From: CADEDH01 sp039201605
GTDB taxonomy: Bacteria > Actinomycetota > Acidimicrobiia > Acidimicrobiales > SZUA-35
Direction: 5' to 3'
Assembly: GCA_039201605.1 (NCBI GenBank)
Contig: JBCCRO010000011.1
Location: 1 to 64,000, forward strand
Length of the DNA stretch: 64,000 nt
Both the position numbers and the translations under genes were made by a program. Of this stretch, positions 7,785-16,822 are shown in pieces (positions within the stretch are counted from its first letter, which is position 1; each line of letters begins with the position of its first letter). Below the pieces are notes generated by a model. The model was not told where the DNA came from. It made no database searches and saw nothing but the letters and a program-made list of their open reading frames with translations.

Positions 7785-8794
7785 CGGTGCCACGCCCACT
7801 GCGAGGCGAGGCCGTCGGCCAGATCGGTGGTGGGCGTCCAGGCAAGCAGATGGCGAGCCTTGTCGTGCTCGGCCACGGTGGCCGGCGGGTCGCCGGCCGG
7901 GGTGGGGAGGCTTCGCCGCCGAACCGGTGCCCCCGCCGTCTGTTCGACCAGGTCGATCACCTCGGCGAGCGACACCGACGAGCCGCCTCCGATGTCGATG
8001 ACGGCCTCGGCCGCCTCGGCCCGGGTTCCGGCGAGGGCGGTGGCCGCCACCACGTCGCTCACGTGGGTGAACTCGCGCCGCTGGGTGCCGTCGCCCCGCA
8101 GCACGAACGTCGGACCGTCGTCCATCGTGGCCCGGAACAGCCGATGCATGGCCATATCGGGCCGTTGGCGAGGGCCGTACACCGTGAAGTACCGCAGCGA
8201 GGTGACCGACAGGCCACGCTCCCGGTAGACGCCGGCCAGATGTTCACCGGCGAGCTTTGACACGCCGTAGGGGCTCACGGGAGCGGTCTGACGTGCGCCG
8301 TCGGCGCCGGCCGACGAGCCGTAGACCGACGAGCTGGAGGCGTAGACGACCCGGCCGGCCCCGGCCGCCAGCGCCGCCTCGTAGATCCGCTGGGTGAGGA
8401 GCACATTGCGCTCCACGTAGTCGGCGAACCCGGCCCCCCACGAATCCTGGACCCCGGGCCGACCGGCGAGGTGGAACACGATGTCGGCGTCAGTGAACAG
8501 GTCGATCAGGCGGTCGGCGCCGAGACCTCGGTCGCCGACGCCGCTGAGATCGCCTTCGATCAGGCTGAAGCGCTCGGCATCGAGGGCGGCGGCCAGGTTG
8601 GCCCGCTTGGCCGCCGGGTCGTACCAGGTGTCGAAGTCGTCGATCCCGGTGACGGTGTGGCCTTGGGCCACCAGGTGCTCCACCAGATGGGAGCCGATGA
8701 AACCGGCGGCCCCGGTCACCACCACGGAGCGCTGTGGCGTCTCCTCGCTCTGCGCGCCGGGCTGACTGCCGTCAGCCCCCGATACCCATGCCAT
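7727..8794 (-). CDS. NAD-dependent epimerase/dehydratase (nucleotide-sugar, extended SDR)
   Basis: A 355-aa extended SDR. The Rossmann motif TGAAGFIG is at residues 27-34, the catalytic SPYGVSKLAGE carries Tyr-x3-Lys, and RYFTVYGPRQRP is characteristic of UDP-glucose/UDP-glucuronate 4-epimerases. It probably interconverts UDP-sugars for the envelope glycan made by the neighbouring glycosyltransferases. The start is the ATG at 8794. A GTG 9 nt upstream (8803) is in frame, but it lies inside a DtxR-like box and just after a TATAAG -10, so the ATG with a leaderless transcript fits better. The N-terminal ~20 residues before the Rossmann fold are an unusual Ser/Gln-rich extension. It overlaps the GT-C-like gene by 58 bp at the 3-prime end. 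Confidence 0.9.
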   Translation of the reverse strand: MAWVSGADGSQPGAQSEETPQRSVVVTGAAGFIGSHLVEHLVAQGHTVTGIDDFDTWYDPAAKRANLAAALDAERFSLIEGDLSGVGDRGLGADRLIDLFTDADIVFHLAGRPGVQDSWGAGFADYVERNVLLTQRIYEAALAAGAGRVVYASSSSVYGSSAGADGARQTAPVSPYGVSKLAGEHLAGVYRERGLSVTSLRYFTVYGPRQRPDMAMHRLFRATMDDGPTFVLRGDGTQRREFTHVSDVVAATALAGTRAEAAEAVIDIGGGSSVSLAEVIDLVEQTAGAPVRRRSLPTPAGDPPATVAEHDKARHLLAWTPTTDLADGLASQWAWHRQVATAASSASSDTVVVGD

Positions 8795-8807
8795 TAGGTG
8801 CACCTTA
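8794..8807. promoter_or_regulatory. DtxR-like box TTAGG-TGCA-CCTTA at the epimerase start
   Basis: Same TTAGGTnnnCCTWA pattern as at 6181 and 14130. It overlaps both the putative -10 (minus strand TATAAG, 8804-8809) and the start codon of the epimerase, so occupancy would block transcription initiation. The regulator is inferred, not shown. Confidence 0.5.
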
Positions 8808-8867
8808 TAGGCCCGTCGCCGGATGGCGCACGCCGTGGCCCGGGGCCTACCGGAGCGGGGAAGGGCG

Positions 8868-10241
8868 CTAGTCGACCACGACGTTGGTGGCGAAGCGGGT
8901 CAGCTCGTCGGCCCATTGGCCGCGATCGACCGTGCCGCCCTCGATGCCCCCGGCCGCCGCCTGGCCCATGTCGAGCACGTGGTGGAGGTTGTCGGGCACG
9001 CCGAGACCCTGGCGGCCGAAGCTGAGAACGCCGGGGATGTCGGCCAGCCACCGGTCGACCGTGGCCCGGGCCTGCTCGGTGGCCCGCTCGTAAACCGGGT
9101 AGACCGACGGCAACCGCCGAACCACCACCTCGACGTACTCCGGGTCGGGCAGCCCGGCCCGGGAGAGATCGTCGGCCACCAGCTTGCCCAGGTCGTCGTC
9201 GCTCGCCGACCAGATGTCGTCACCGGGCCAGCAGGCCAGCTCGGCGCACAGCACGGTGTGGTCGGCGGGATCGTCGCCATCCCGGTAGTTCTTCGGCTCC
9301 GACAGCCGACACATCGTGATGTCGAGCGACGGGAAGTAGTGGGCGTCGAAGGGCGTGTACCGGGGGCGGGGAACCACCAGGTACACGAGCGCCATGCCCC
9401 GCACCCGCAGCGACTCGACGGCCTCGGTCACCGTCGGTTCCGGCGCCGGGTCGAGGGCGCGGACCAGCGCCGGGACGGGCATCGTGGAGAGCACGAGGTC
9501 GACGTCGTCGGTACCCGCCGCGGTGGAGATCGAGGGGCCGGCGCCGGCCCTGACCCCGGTCACGGGGGTGCCCAGGCGCAGGTCGGCCCCGGCGGCGACG
9601 GCGGCGTCGGCCAGCGCCTCGGACACCTGGCCGTAGCCCCGTCGGGGGTAATAGAACGTGCGGCCGTCGGTCTGGCGGGCCTTGAACGCCTTGGCCAACA
9701 CCGCCAGCGGCGACGAGGCCGACACCCGTCGCCGGGCCAGCTCCTCGGTCAGCTCGGAGGGGTCGATGCCGTAGAGCTTGACCGCGTAGGGCTCGTAGAA
9801 CTCACCGCTCACCGTGGGGCCGAGGCGGCGGGTCACGTCGTCGAGGAAACCCGGGTCGGACCCGGATCGGCGGAGCGGCCCCAGCGCCGTCTCCGCCCCC
9901 ACCCGGAGGGCGAAGTCGGGAGGTAGGCGGCGGGCCATGTCGCCCAGGCGCAGGGGGAAGCCGACCCAGCGGTCACGGAGTCGGATCCGGCCGTTGCGTT
10001 CCCGGGCCTGCAGATCGTCGCCGAGAAGGCCGTCGAGGCGGTTGAGGAACTCGGGGGCGGTCGAGGCGTGCAGGCGATGGGAGCCGAAGTCGACCCGCAG
10101 GCCGGCCACGTCGAAACTGCCGGCCATGCCGCCGACGGCGTCGGCCGCCTCGTAGACCACGACCTCGTGGCCCGACTCGGCCGCGGTCAGGGCCGCCGCC
10201 AGCCCGGCCGGTCCGGCCCCGATGATTCCGATGCTGCTCAC
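8868..10241 (-). CDS. FAD-dependent oxidoreductase (amine oxidase / protoporphyrinogen-oxidase-like fold)
   Basis: A 457-aa flavoprotein. The N-terminus is a dinucleotide-binding fold with GxGxxG at residues 8-13 (GAGPAG), Glu31 positioned to bind ribose, and the GG doublet at 37-38 followed by VDFGSHRLH, as in the UDP-galactopyranose-mutase / protoporphyrinogen oxidase / phytoene desaturase superfamily. A second FAD-contact region (LVLSTMPVPALV) lies mid-protein. It begins at ATG 10241 with a GGGAGA ribosome binding site. Its position between the epimerase and the iron importer is compatible with nucleotide-sugar or lipid modification in the envelope locus. No substrate can be assigned. Confidence 0.85.
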   Translation of the reverse strand: MSSIGIIGAGPAGLAAALTAAESGHEVVVYEAADAVGGMAGSFDVAGLRVDFGSHRLHASTAPEFLNRLDGLLGDDLQARERNGRIRLRDRWVGFPLRLGDMARRLPPDFALRVGAETALGPLRRSGSDPGFLDDVTRRLGPTVSGEFYEPYAVKLYGIDPSELTEELARRRVSASSPLAVLAKAFKARQTDGRTFYYPRRGYGQVSEALADAAVAAGADLRLGTPVTGVRAGAGPSISTAAGTDDVDLVLSTMPVPALVRALDPAPEPTVTEAVESLRVRGMALVYLVVPRPRYTPFDAHYFPSLDITMCRLSEPKNYRDGDDPADHTVLCAELACWPGDDIWSASDDDLGKLVADDLSRAGLPDPEYVEVVVRRLPSVYPVYERATEQARATVDRWLADIPGVLSFGRQGLGVPDNLHHVLDMGQAAAGGIEGGTVDRGQWADELTRFATNVVVD

Positions 10242-10259
10242 GTGTCGATCTCCCGAGAA

Positions 10260-11324
10260 TCAGTGCTGTCGGTCGTCGTCGACGACCGGTACCTGTCGAT
10301 GGCCGACCGCCATGCCGACCCGTCCCCGCATCCCCGGTCGAGGGGCGTCGAGATGGGAGGCGGCCACCAGAAGCCGTGGTCCGTGGTCGAGCTCGACCGT
10401 CAGCAGCCATTCGCTACCCCGGTACTCGCCGTCGACCACGGTGGCGTCGCCGCCGTCCTCGAGGGTGAAGGTGAGGTCGTCGGGACGGACCATGGTCAGG
10501 GTGGTGCCGTCGTCGACGGGTCCGAGCGCCGTGCGGGCCCCGTCGCCGCCACGGTGGACTTCGAGGAAGCTCGCCTCGCCCATGAAAGCGCCGACGAAGC
10601 GATCGGCCGGTCGGTGGAACACCGCCTCGGGCCGGTCGAGCTGGGCGATGCGGCCCTTGCGGAGCACGGCGATCCTGTCGCCGGTGGCCAGGGCCTCCGC
10701 CTGATCGTGGGTGACGAACAGCGCCGGTGTGCCGGTGGCCCGCAGCGCGTTGACCACGTCGACCCGGAGGCGGACCCGCAGGTTGTGGTCGATGCTGGCG
10801 ATGGGTTCGTCGAAAAGCATGAGGGAGGGCCCGGGGGCCAAGGCCCGGGCCAGCGCCACCCGCTGGCGCTCCCCGCCGGACAGCTCGTGGGGGAAGCGGT
10901 TGACGTGGATGGGGAGATCGACCAGTTCCAGCATCTCCGCCACCCGGCGGGCCCTGGCTTTGTCGCCAACCCCCCGGATGCCGAAGGCGACGTTGGCGCC
11001 CACCGTGAGGTGGGGGAAGAGGGCATGGTCCTGGAAGACCAGGCCGATGCCCCGCCGCTCGGGGAGGACGCGGAAGGCGCCGTCCTCCACCACCATGCCG
11101 CCGAGGCTGACCCGACCGACATCGGGTACGACCAGGCCGGCCACGGTCCGCAGCAGCGTGGACTTGCCGCAGCCGCTGGGGCCGACGACGGCCAGCAGCT
11201 CGCCCGGCCCGAGGGTCAGGCTCAGGTCGTCGACGGCGGTGACGTCGCCGTAGCGCTTGGTCAACCCGTCGACTTCCAACGCCGGTTGCTGGCCATGGAC
11301 GCCCTGGGGGACGCCGTCGGTCAT
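10260..11324 (-). CDS. Ferric-iron-type ABC transporter ATP-binding protein (FbpC/PotA family)
   Basis: A 354-aa importer ATPase. Walker A GPSGCGKST is at 48-56, the Q-loop Gln is at 98, the ABC signature LSGGE at 148-152, and Walker B with DEP at 167-173. The C-terminal ~110 residues form the TOBE-type regulatory domain of the FbpC/PotA/MalK branch. The ATG at 11324 overlaps the TGA of the permease gene (ATGA), which shows translational coupling and rules out the longer upstream frame. It is the last gene of the iron importer operon (binding protein, permease, ATPase) and powers uptake. Confidence 0.93.
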   Translation of the reverse strand: MTDGVPQGVHGQQPALEVDGLTKRYGDVTAVDDLSLTLGPGELLAVVGPSGCGKSTLLRTVAGLVVPDVGRVSLGGMVVEDGAFRVLPERRGIGLVFQDHALFPHLTVGANVAFGIRGVGDKARARRVAEMLELVDLPIHVNRFPHELSGGERQRVALARALAPGPSLMLFDEPIASIDHNLRVRLRVDVVNALRATGTPALFVTHDQAEALATGDRIAVLRKGRIAQLDRPEAVFHRPADRFVGAFMGEASFLEVHRGGDGARTALGPVDDGTTLTMVRPDDLTFTLEDGGDATVVDGEYRGSEWLLTVELDHGPRLLVAASHLDAPRPGMRGRVGMAVGHRQVPVVDDDRQH

Positions 11325-12928
11325 CGGTCGGCTCCGGCCAGGCGGCGGGACAGGATGGCGACCGGGGCGATGGCGACCACGATGATGGCCAACGCCGGCA
11401 GGGCCGCCTGTTCGAAGCGGGACTCGGTGGCGAGGTTGAAGGTCCACACCGAGAGGGTGTCGAAGCCGATGGGGCGGAGCAGCAGCACGATCGGCAGCTC
11501 CTTGAGGGCATCCACCCCGACGAGGACGGCTGCGGTGAGCACGCTGGTGCGGCCGAGGGGGAGATGGATGCGGCCCACGATCCCGGCCGGCCGGTGACCG
11601 AGGCTTCGGGCCGACGCCGTCATCTCCTCCGGGACCTGGGTGAGGCCCGACTCCACGGCCTGCAGCCCCGGGGCGAGAAACCGGATCGAGTAGGCGTAGA
11701 CCAGGCCGATCAGCGAGCCGGTGGCCACGACGCCGGGAAGGCCGAGCCCGATCGACTCCAATAGGCCGTCGAGGGCGACGAGGGCCAGGACCACACCGAT
11801 GGCGACGACGGGGCCCGGCACGGCGTAGCCGACGGCGGTCAGCCGGGCGGCGAAGCCCGTCGAGCGGGAACGGGAGAAGCGGGAGGCGTTGGCCACGATG
11901 ATGGCGACGACGATACAGACCGCCGCCGTCAACAGGGCCAACGTGGCCGAGTTGGCCAGGAACTCGACGAACCGGTCGACCAGGGGCGTACCCCGGGGCC
12001 CGGTCGCCTCCTCGACGGCCCAGGCCACGAGCTGGATGACGGGGGCCCCGATCGCCGCCAGGAGCACCAGGGAGCAGGCGCCGGTGGCCAGGAGCGCCTT
12101 TGGCCCGGTCAGTTGCGTCGGTGCGAGGCCCGCCGCCTCGCCGCCGGCCTGACCGAAGCGGGCTCGGCCCCGCAGCAGGCGCTCCAGGCCGATGATGGCC
12201 AGGGCGACGAGGAGGACGAGCGTGGCGAACTCGCTGGCCGAGTCGCGGTCGAAGGTGCCCCGCCAGATGCGGAACACGCCGACCGAGACGGTGTCGACCC
12301 CGAAGTACTGGACGGTCGCGAAGTCGGTGAGGGTCTCCATCATCACCACGGCGGCGGCGCCGGCCAGCGCCGGACGAAGCAGCGGCAGGGCCACCCGGCG
12401 GGCCGCCTCCAGCGGACCGGCCCCGAGGCTACGGGCCACGTCGTAGGCGGCGCCTGCCTGATCGGCCAGGGCGGCCCGGGCCAGGAGGAACACGTAGGGG
12501 TAGAGCACGAGGGTGAACACGACGATGGCCCCGCCCATCGACCGCACCGGCGGGAACCAGGCGTCCTGGCCGAAGGTGTCGCGCCACCAGCCCTGGATCG
12601 GGCCGGTGAAGCCGACCACCGACAGGGTCACGAACCCGAGCACATAGCCCGGCATGGCCAGGGGCGCGATCAGCAGCCACCCGAACAACCGTGAGCCGGG
12701 GAAGCGGTAGGCGGTGACCAGCCAGGCCAGGCTGCCGCCGACCAACAGGGTGCCGATGGCCACGCCGACGAGCAGGATCGCCGTGTCGGCGAGCTGGCCG
12801 GGGAGCCTGGTCTCCCACTGCTGCCGCCAGACCTCGGTGTTGGGGTCGAGCACGCTCACCGCCAGGAAGGCGATGGGGGCGACGACGAGGGCGGCGATGA
12901 CGACCGAACTCAGCGGCCAACCGGCCAC
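11321..12928 (-). CDS. Ferric-iron-type ABC transporter permease (FbpB family, duplicated permease domain)
   Basis: A 535-aa membrane protein with about 12 TM helices in two homologous halves. This is the typical FbpB arrangement, where one polypeptide supplies both permease domains. Each half carries an EAA-type cytoplasmic loop: around DVARSLGAGPLEAARRVALPL in the first, and SARSLGHRPAGIVGRIHLPL in the second. The start is GTG at 12928, 71 nt after the stop of the binding-protein gene. The two genes downstream and upstream and the ATGA overlap with the ATPase make the assignment secure at the family level. The substrate (Fe3+) is inferred from the binding protein. Confidence 0.92.
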   Translation of the reverse strand: MAGWPLSSVVIAALVVAPIAFLAVSVLDPNTEVWRQQWETRLPGQLADTAILLVGVAIGTLLVGGSLAWLVTAYRFPGSRLFGWLLIAPLAMPGYVLGFVTLSVVGFTGPIQGWWRDTFGQDAWFPPVRSMGGAIVVFTLVLYPYVFLLARAALADQAGAAYDVARSLGAGPLEAARRVALPLLRPALAGAAAVVMMETLTDFATVQYFGVDTVSVGVFRIWRGTFDRDSASEFATLVLLVALAIIGLERLLRGRARFGQAGGEAAGLAPTQLTGPKALLATGACSLVLLAAIGAPVIQLVAWAVEEATGPRGTPLVDRFVEFLANSATLALLTAAVCIVVAIIVANASRFSRSRSTGFAARLTAVGYAVPGPVVAIGVVLALVALDGLLESIGLGLPGVVATGSLIGLVYAYSIRFLAPGLQAVESGLTQVPEEMTASARSLGHRPAGIVGRIHLPLGRTSVLTAAVLVGVDALKELPIVLLLRPIGFDTLSVWTFNLATESRFEQAALPALAIIVVAIAPVAILSRRLAGADR

Positions 12929-12999
12929 GCTCAGACGGTCACCGACCGACCGCCCGGCCGGGCCGGTGACGGTCCCGGTGGGGCGGTCGGCGGTTGCGG

Positions 13000-14004
13000 T
13001 CAGCGGTATCCGGCCTCGTCGAGCAGGCGGACGGCGTCGGCGTTGAGCGAGCCGAACTCGGCGGCGTTGACCGGGTCGGCGACGAAGGTCTCACCGAAGG
13101 TGGTGGCGATCAGGGCCTCGGGGTCGACCGCGGGGTTGACCGGGTACTCGTGGTTGCCGTCGACGAACACGCTCTGGCCGTCGGTGGCCAGCCACTCGAG
13201 GAGGTCCTGGGCCAGAGCGGGATCATCGGCGAACTTGGTGACGCCGGCGCCGGAGATGTTGACATGGGTGCCCCGGCCGTCCTGATCGGCCCACACCAGC
13301 TCGACGGGGAAGTCGGGATCGTCCTCGAGGAGTCGGGCCAGGTAGTAGTGGTTGACGATGGCCACGTCACAGAGGCCGTCGGCCACCGATTCGAGGGCGA
13401 TCACGTCGTTCGGCAGGATCTCGGCGTTGTCGGCCCAGCCCTCGACCACGACAAGGGCGTCGTCGTAGCCCATGTTGGCGATCATGCTCGCCACCAGCGA
13501 CTGGGTGTAGGTGTTGGTCGAGTTCCGCAGGCAGACGCGGTCGGCCCACTCGGGCTGCGCCAGCTCCTCGTAGGTCGTTGGCAGCTCCTCGGCCGCCACC
13601 CGGTCGGGGTGGTAGACGATGGTGCGGGCCCGCCGACTGAGGGCGAACCACTGCCCGTCGGGATCGCGCAGGCTGGCCGGGATCGCCTCTTCGAGCACGG
13701 GCGAGTCGAGTTCGGCGAAGATGCCCTGCTCGGCGGCGATGGCCAGGTTGCTGGCATCGACGGTCATGTAGATGTCGGCTTCGGTGTCCTCGCCCTCGGC
13801 CGCGATCCGTTCCCGCAACTCGGCATCGGAGCCGGAGAGGAACTCGATCGAGACGCCGGTCTCCTCGGCGTAGAGGGTGAAGGCCTCTTCGAGGTCGTAG
13901 TGTCGGCCGGTATAGATCCGGATGGTGTCCTCATCGCCGCTGCTGCAGGCACTCGCCAACAGGGCCAAGCCCATCGCCATCGCTATCAGCCATCGTGTCC
14001 GCAT
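13000..14004 (-). CDS. Ferric-iron ABC transporter substrate-binding lipoprotein (FbpA/FutA-like)
   Basis: A 334-aa lipoprotein: signal peptide MRTRWLIAMAMGLALLASAC with lipobox Cys20. The mature part starts TIRIYTGRHYDLEEAF, and the family motif IYTxRH...... is typical of FbpA/FutA/IdiA iron-binding proteins. A Tyr pair near the end of the domain (NHYYLARLLEDD) matches the tyrosines that coordinate Fe3+ in this family. The ATG at 14004 has a GGGAGA ribosome binding site; the longer upstream frame is not used because it would bury the signal peptide. First gene of the operon. Its promoter probably lies in or near the DtxR-like box at 14130. Confidence 0.92.
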   Translation of the reverse strand: MRTRWLIAMAMGLALLASACSSGDEDTIRIYTGRHYDLEEAFTLYAEETGVSIEFLSGSDAELRERIAAEGEDTEADIYMTVDASNLAIAAEQGIFAELDSPVLEEAIPASLRDPDGQWFALSRRARTIVYHPDRVAAEELPTTYEELAQPEWADRVCLRNSTNTYTQSLVASMIANMGYDDALVVVEGWADNAEILPNDVIALESVADGLCDVAIVNHYYLARLLEDDPDFPVELVWADQDGRGTHVNISGAGVTKFADDPALAQDLLEWLATDGQSVFVDGNHEYPVNPAVDPEALIATTFGETFVADPVNAAEFGSLNADAVRLLDEAGYR

Positions 14005-14128
14005 CGGTCCGTCTCCCTGGTGCTTTCGCATAGACATACCCACAAACCAGACACCGTAGCGATCCACTCCCTAACCGGGCGGATCAACCTTGCCCCGGGG
14101 GCTTTGGACAGAATGAGTTGTGGGGATC

Positions 14129-14144
14129 GTTAGGTAATCCTAAC
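14129..14144. promoter_or_regulatory. DtxR/IdeR-type metal box (perfect inverted repeat GTTAGG-TAAT-CCTAAC)
   Basis: A perfect 6+6 inverted repeat containing the TTAGGTnnnCCTWA core. It embeds a minus-strand TAGGAT (-10 for the iron importer side, complement of 14137-14142) and a plus-strand TAACAT (14141-14146). Occupancy would therefore silence a divergent promoter pair: the ferric importer on one side and the remnant lipoprotein gene on the other. The adjacent DtxR-family gene (14421) is the natural candidate regulator. Confidence 0.75.
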
Positions 14145-14200
14145 ATTGTGTGTGGAGGGCGGAAACGTCCCGAGTCGAGCCTCACCACGAAGGGGAAGAC

Positions 14201-14350
14201 ATGAACGCAGCGGTCGACAGGGTGCAATCCACCACGGTCGACGTGCTGCTGCTGTGGCCGCCGTGGCACTACTCGCCGCCGACTGCGGCGACGATGACGC
14301 AAGGGTTTGCGACATCGATGCGCCGTCCGTCCGCAGTAGCCGACGAGTAG
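14201..14350 (+). pseudogene. Remnant of a lipoprotein gene (signal peptide region only)
   Basis: An ATG with a good ribosome binding site (AAGGGGAAG) opens a 49-aa frame that is not protein-like after residue ~15. In the next frame the same DNA reads AAAVAAVALLAADCGDDD, which is exactly the signal-peptide and lipobox pattern of the other lipoproteins in this window (LLAACGGDD, VAAACGSDDD). One frameshift near 14225 would join the start to that signal peptide, but the frame then ends by 14388. This looks like the 5-prime stub of a metal-regulated binding-protein gene. A genuine small protein is the alternative. Confidence 0.45.
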
Positions 14351-14420
14351 CGCCTACGGCTCCGGGCCGAACCGTCCCTCCGTGCTAACCTGAACAAGCT
14401 CTTTACAAGGAGAAGCTGGC

Positions 14421-15104
14421 ATGGCCTACGAGTCAACAGAGCACCACCCGGCCTTCGAGGAATACAGCGAGACGATCTTCGAGCTCGAGGAAGACGGGAT
14501 CGACGTCATTCAGGCTCGCATCGCCGAGCGCCTCGAGGTGTCGCGCCCTGCCGTATCGGAAATGGTCAAACGCATGTCGTCCGAGGGTCTGGTCGAGACG
14601 GCCGACAACGGGACGATCAGCCTCACCCAGGCCGGCCGCTCCCTGGCCCGCACCATCGTGCGACGCCACCGCATCGCCGAGCGCTTTCTCACCGACGTCC
14701 TCAAGCTGGGTTGGGCCGATGCCCACCACGAGGCCGGCAAGTGGGAGCACGTCATCTCGGCCCGGGTCGAGGAGGCGATGATGAACGTCCTCGACGACCC
14801 GACCACCTGCCCTCACGGCAACCCGATTCCGGGCACCGACTACGAGATGCCACCGTCGGCCCGGCCGCTGGCCGACGTCACGGCCGATGGCGAGTTCATC
14901 GTAGAGCGGATTCCCGAGGAGCTCGAGTTCGAGGAGGGCCAGCTGAGCTTCCTCGAGAAGGCCGGGATCGTGCCCGGTATGCAGGGCCGAGTGGTCGCCG
15001 CCGCCCCCGACGGCACCCTCACCGTGATGGTGGGGGAGCGGGCCACCGGCATCAGCGAGTTCGCCGCTGCTCGGATCGTCGTCCGCGACATCGTCACGGC
15101 CTGA
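14421..15104 (+). CDS. DtxR-family metal-dependent transcriptional regulator
   Basis: A 227-aa iron/manganese-dependent repressor. Winged helix at about residues 24-60 (VIQARIAERLEVSRPAVSEMVKRM). The dimerisation/metal domain has the family motifs RHRIAERFL, AHHEAGKWEHVIS and the CPHGNPIPG segment. The C-terminal SH3-like (FeoA) domain spans about 150-227. Cys/His/Glu metal ligands are therefore in place. The ribosome binding site AAGGAGAAG precedes the ATG at 14421. It lies beside the ferric importer and the inverted repeat at 14129, which strongly suggests it is the iron regulator acting there. Confidence 0.93.
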   Translation: MAYESTEHHPAFEEYSETIFELEEDGIDVIQARIAERLEVSRPAVSEMVKRMSSEGLVETADNGTISLTQAGRSLARTIVRRHRIAERFLTDVLKLGWADAHHEAGKWEHVISARVEEAMMNVLDDPTTCPHGNPIPGTDYEMPPSARPLADVTADGEFIVERIPEELEFEEGQLSFLEKAGIVPGMQGRVVAAAPDGTLTVMVGERATGISEFAAARIVVRDIVTA

Positions 15105-15331
15105 GCGCCCTCCGGCCGTTCGCCCGTCGGCCGTGACAGCCACGAGTCGCGCTTCCGGCCGCCTCTTCTGAGACACCGACGTCCGTGCGGCGACATCGCC
15201 CCGCCGCATCGTGGGTGAGCGTCTCGCCGCCCCGTCTCCACTGACGCCCCCTGAGGCCGACGCCTGTCCACCACCCCTCTCGCTCGACGGCGCCTCGGCC
15301 CGGGTAGTAGCAAAGAGGCGGGGGGACAGCG

Positions 15332-16693
15332 ATGACGACCCAGCCGAAACACATCAACCACGAGCTCAGCCCGATGGCGTGTCCGGTCGGCCTCGACGAT
15401 GTCGACCTGTTCGGTGAGGGGGCCCAGGAGCACTGGTACGAGGCGTACGAGATCCTGCACCGGGATGCACCCGTGCTGCGGATCGAGGGCGGCGGCCTGA
15501 CCCCCGGCAGCGACGCCTACGTGCTGACCAGGCACGAGCACGTGAACATGGTGGTGCGCGACGTCGAGCGCTTCCCCAACCTGACCACCGAGCGCCTCGG
15601 TCAGTGGGCGGCCCAGGGGCTGTCGGCCGAGGAGGCCTACGCCACCTACCACAACCTGATGACGGCCTCGATGCTGTCGCTGCGCCCCACCCAGGCCCTC
15701 TACCTTCGGCACCGGCGTGAGCTGACCGACCCCTGGGTCGGACCGGGCGCCCTGCGCCACCGGGCGATGATCGCCGCCTGCGCCAACGAGTTGCTCGACG
15801 AGTGGATCGACGACGGCGAGACCGAGTTCATCGGCCGGTTCGCCCGACCCCTGCCGCAACGGGTGATGGCCAACATCCTCGGGTTCCCGGCCGACGACAT
15901 CCCCCGGCTCGCCGCCTGGGGCGACGCCGTGGTCACCCCTTTCGTCCACGGCGGCGGTCTCAAGCACGATCTCAGCTCCGAACAGACCGCCGACATGTTG
16001 GCCCGCCTCGACGGTTTCCAGGACTACATCTACGACCACGTCACGGCCAAGCGGCGGGACCCCCAGGACGACATGGTCAGCTTCCTGTGCGACGTCCACT
16101 ACCAGGCCCTCGATCGCAAGCTCACCGACCTGGAGATCGCCGGCATCGTCCACGCCATGATCATCGGCGGCCTGGAGACCACGCAGTACGCGTTGGAGGA
16201 GCAGGCGCAGCTGCTGTGCGAGCACGACGGCCTGTTCGCCCGCCTCCGCCACGACCGGTCGAAGCTGCGGGCCTTCACCGAGGAGGCGATGCGCCTGCGC
16301 TCGCCAACCCATGGTCTGTCGACCCGCATGACGGCCCACGACGAGGTGTTCGCCGGGGTCGAGGTGCCCGCCGGCTCGCTTCTGCACCTGCGCTTCGGGG
16401 CGGCCAACGTCGACGCCGAGGCCTTCGAGTGCCCCCACGATCTCGATCTCGACCGCCAGGCCCTCACCCGCCACATCACCTTCTCGGCCGGGCCCCGGGT
16501 GTGCCCCGGCGCCAACCTGTCCCGCATCGAGCAGCAGATCGCCTGGGGCGTGCTCCTCGACCGACTCGAGTCGATCACCTACGGCCCCGACAACGACTGG
16601 CTCCACCAGCCCGGGATCATGCTCGGCACCCTCAAGCTGCACCTGACGGTGACCAAGGCCGACCCGCCGCTCGCCCTCGGCACCGGTCGCTGA
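15332..16693 (+). CDS. Cytochrome P450
   Basis: A 453-aa soluble bacterial-type P450 monooxygenase. The I-helix carries GGLETT (Gly-x-Glu-Thr-Thr), the ExxR pair is in EEAMRLRSP, and the heme loop FSAGPRVCPGA has Cys391 as the heme thiolate ligand. The usual FGxGxHxCxG is changed to FSAGPRVCPG, but the core residues are retained. It is the first gene of a four-gene run (P450, P450, VOC, SDR) that looks catabolic or detoxifying. The ATG at 15332 is preceded by GGGGGGAC. No dedicated ferredoxin or reductase gene is nearby, so redox partners must come from elsewhere. Substrate unknown. Confidence 0.93.
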   Translation: MTTQPKHINHELSPMACPVGLDDVDLFGEGAQEHWYEAYEILHRDAPVLRIEGGGLTPGSDAYVLTRHEHVNMVVRDVERFPNLTTERLGQWAAQGLSAEEAYATYHNLMTASMLSLRPTQALYLRHRRELTDPWVGPGALRHRAMIAACANELLDEWIDDGETEFIGRFARPLPQRVMANILGFPADDIPRLAAWGDAVVTPFVHGGGLKHDLSSEQTADMLARLDGFQDYIYDHVTAKRRDPQDDMVSFLCDVHYQALDRKLTDLEIAGIVHAMIIGGLETTQYALEEQAQLLCEHDGLFARLRHDRSKLRAFTEEAMRLRSPTHGLSTRMTAHDEVFAGVEVPAGSLLHLRFGAANVDAEAFECPHDLDLDRQALTRHITFSAGPRVCPGANLSRIEQQIAWGVLLDRLESITYGPDNDWLHQPGIMLGTLKLHLTVTKADPPLALGTGR

Positions 16694-16822
16694 CGCCGTG
16701 GTCGAGCAGCTCGTCCGGCTGCTCGCTGCCGCCCCGGCCGACCCGACCGGAAGGTGAACGTGCACGCCGGGTGGGATTGCGCCGATGATGGCAGGGGTTC
16801 GTCGTCGCCGAAGGGGAGTGGG

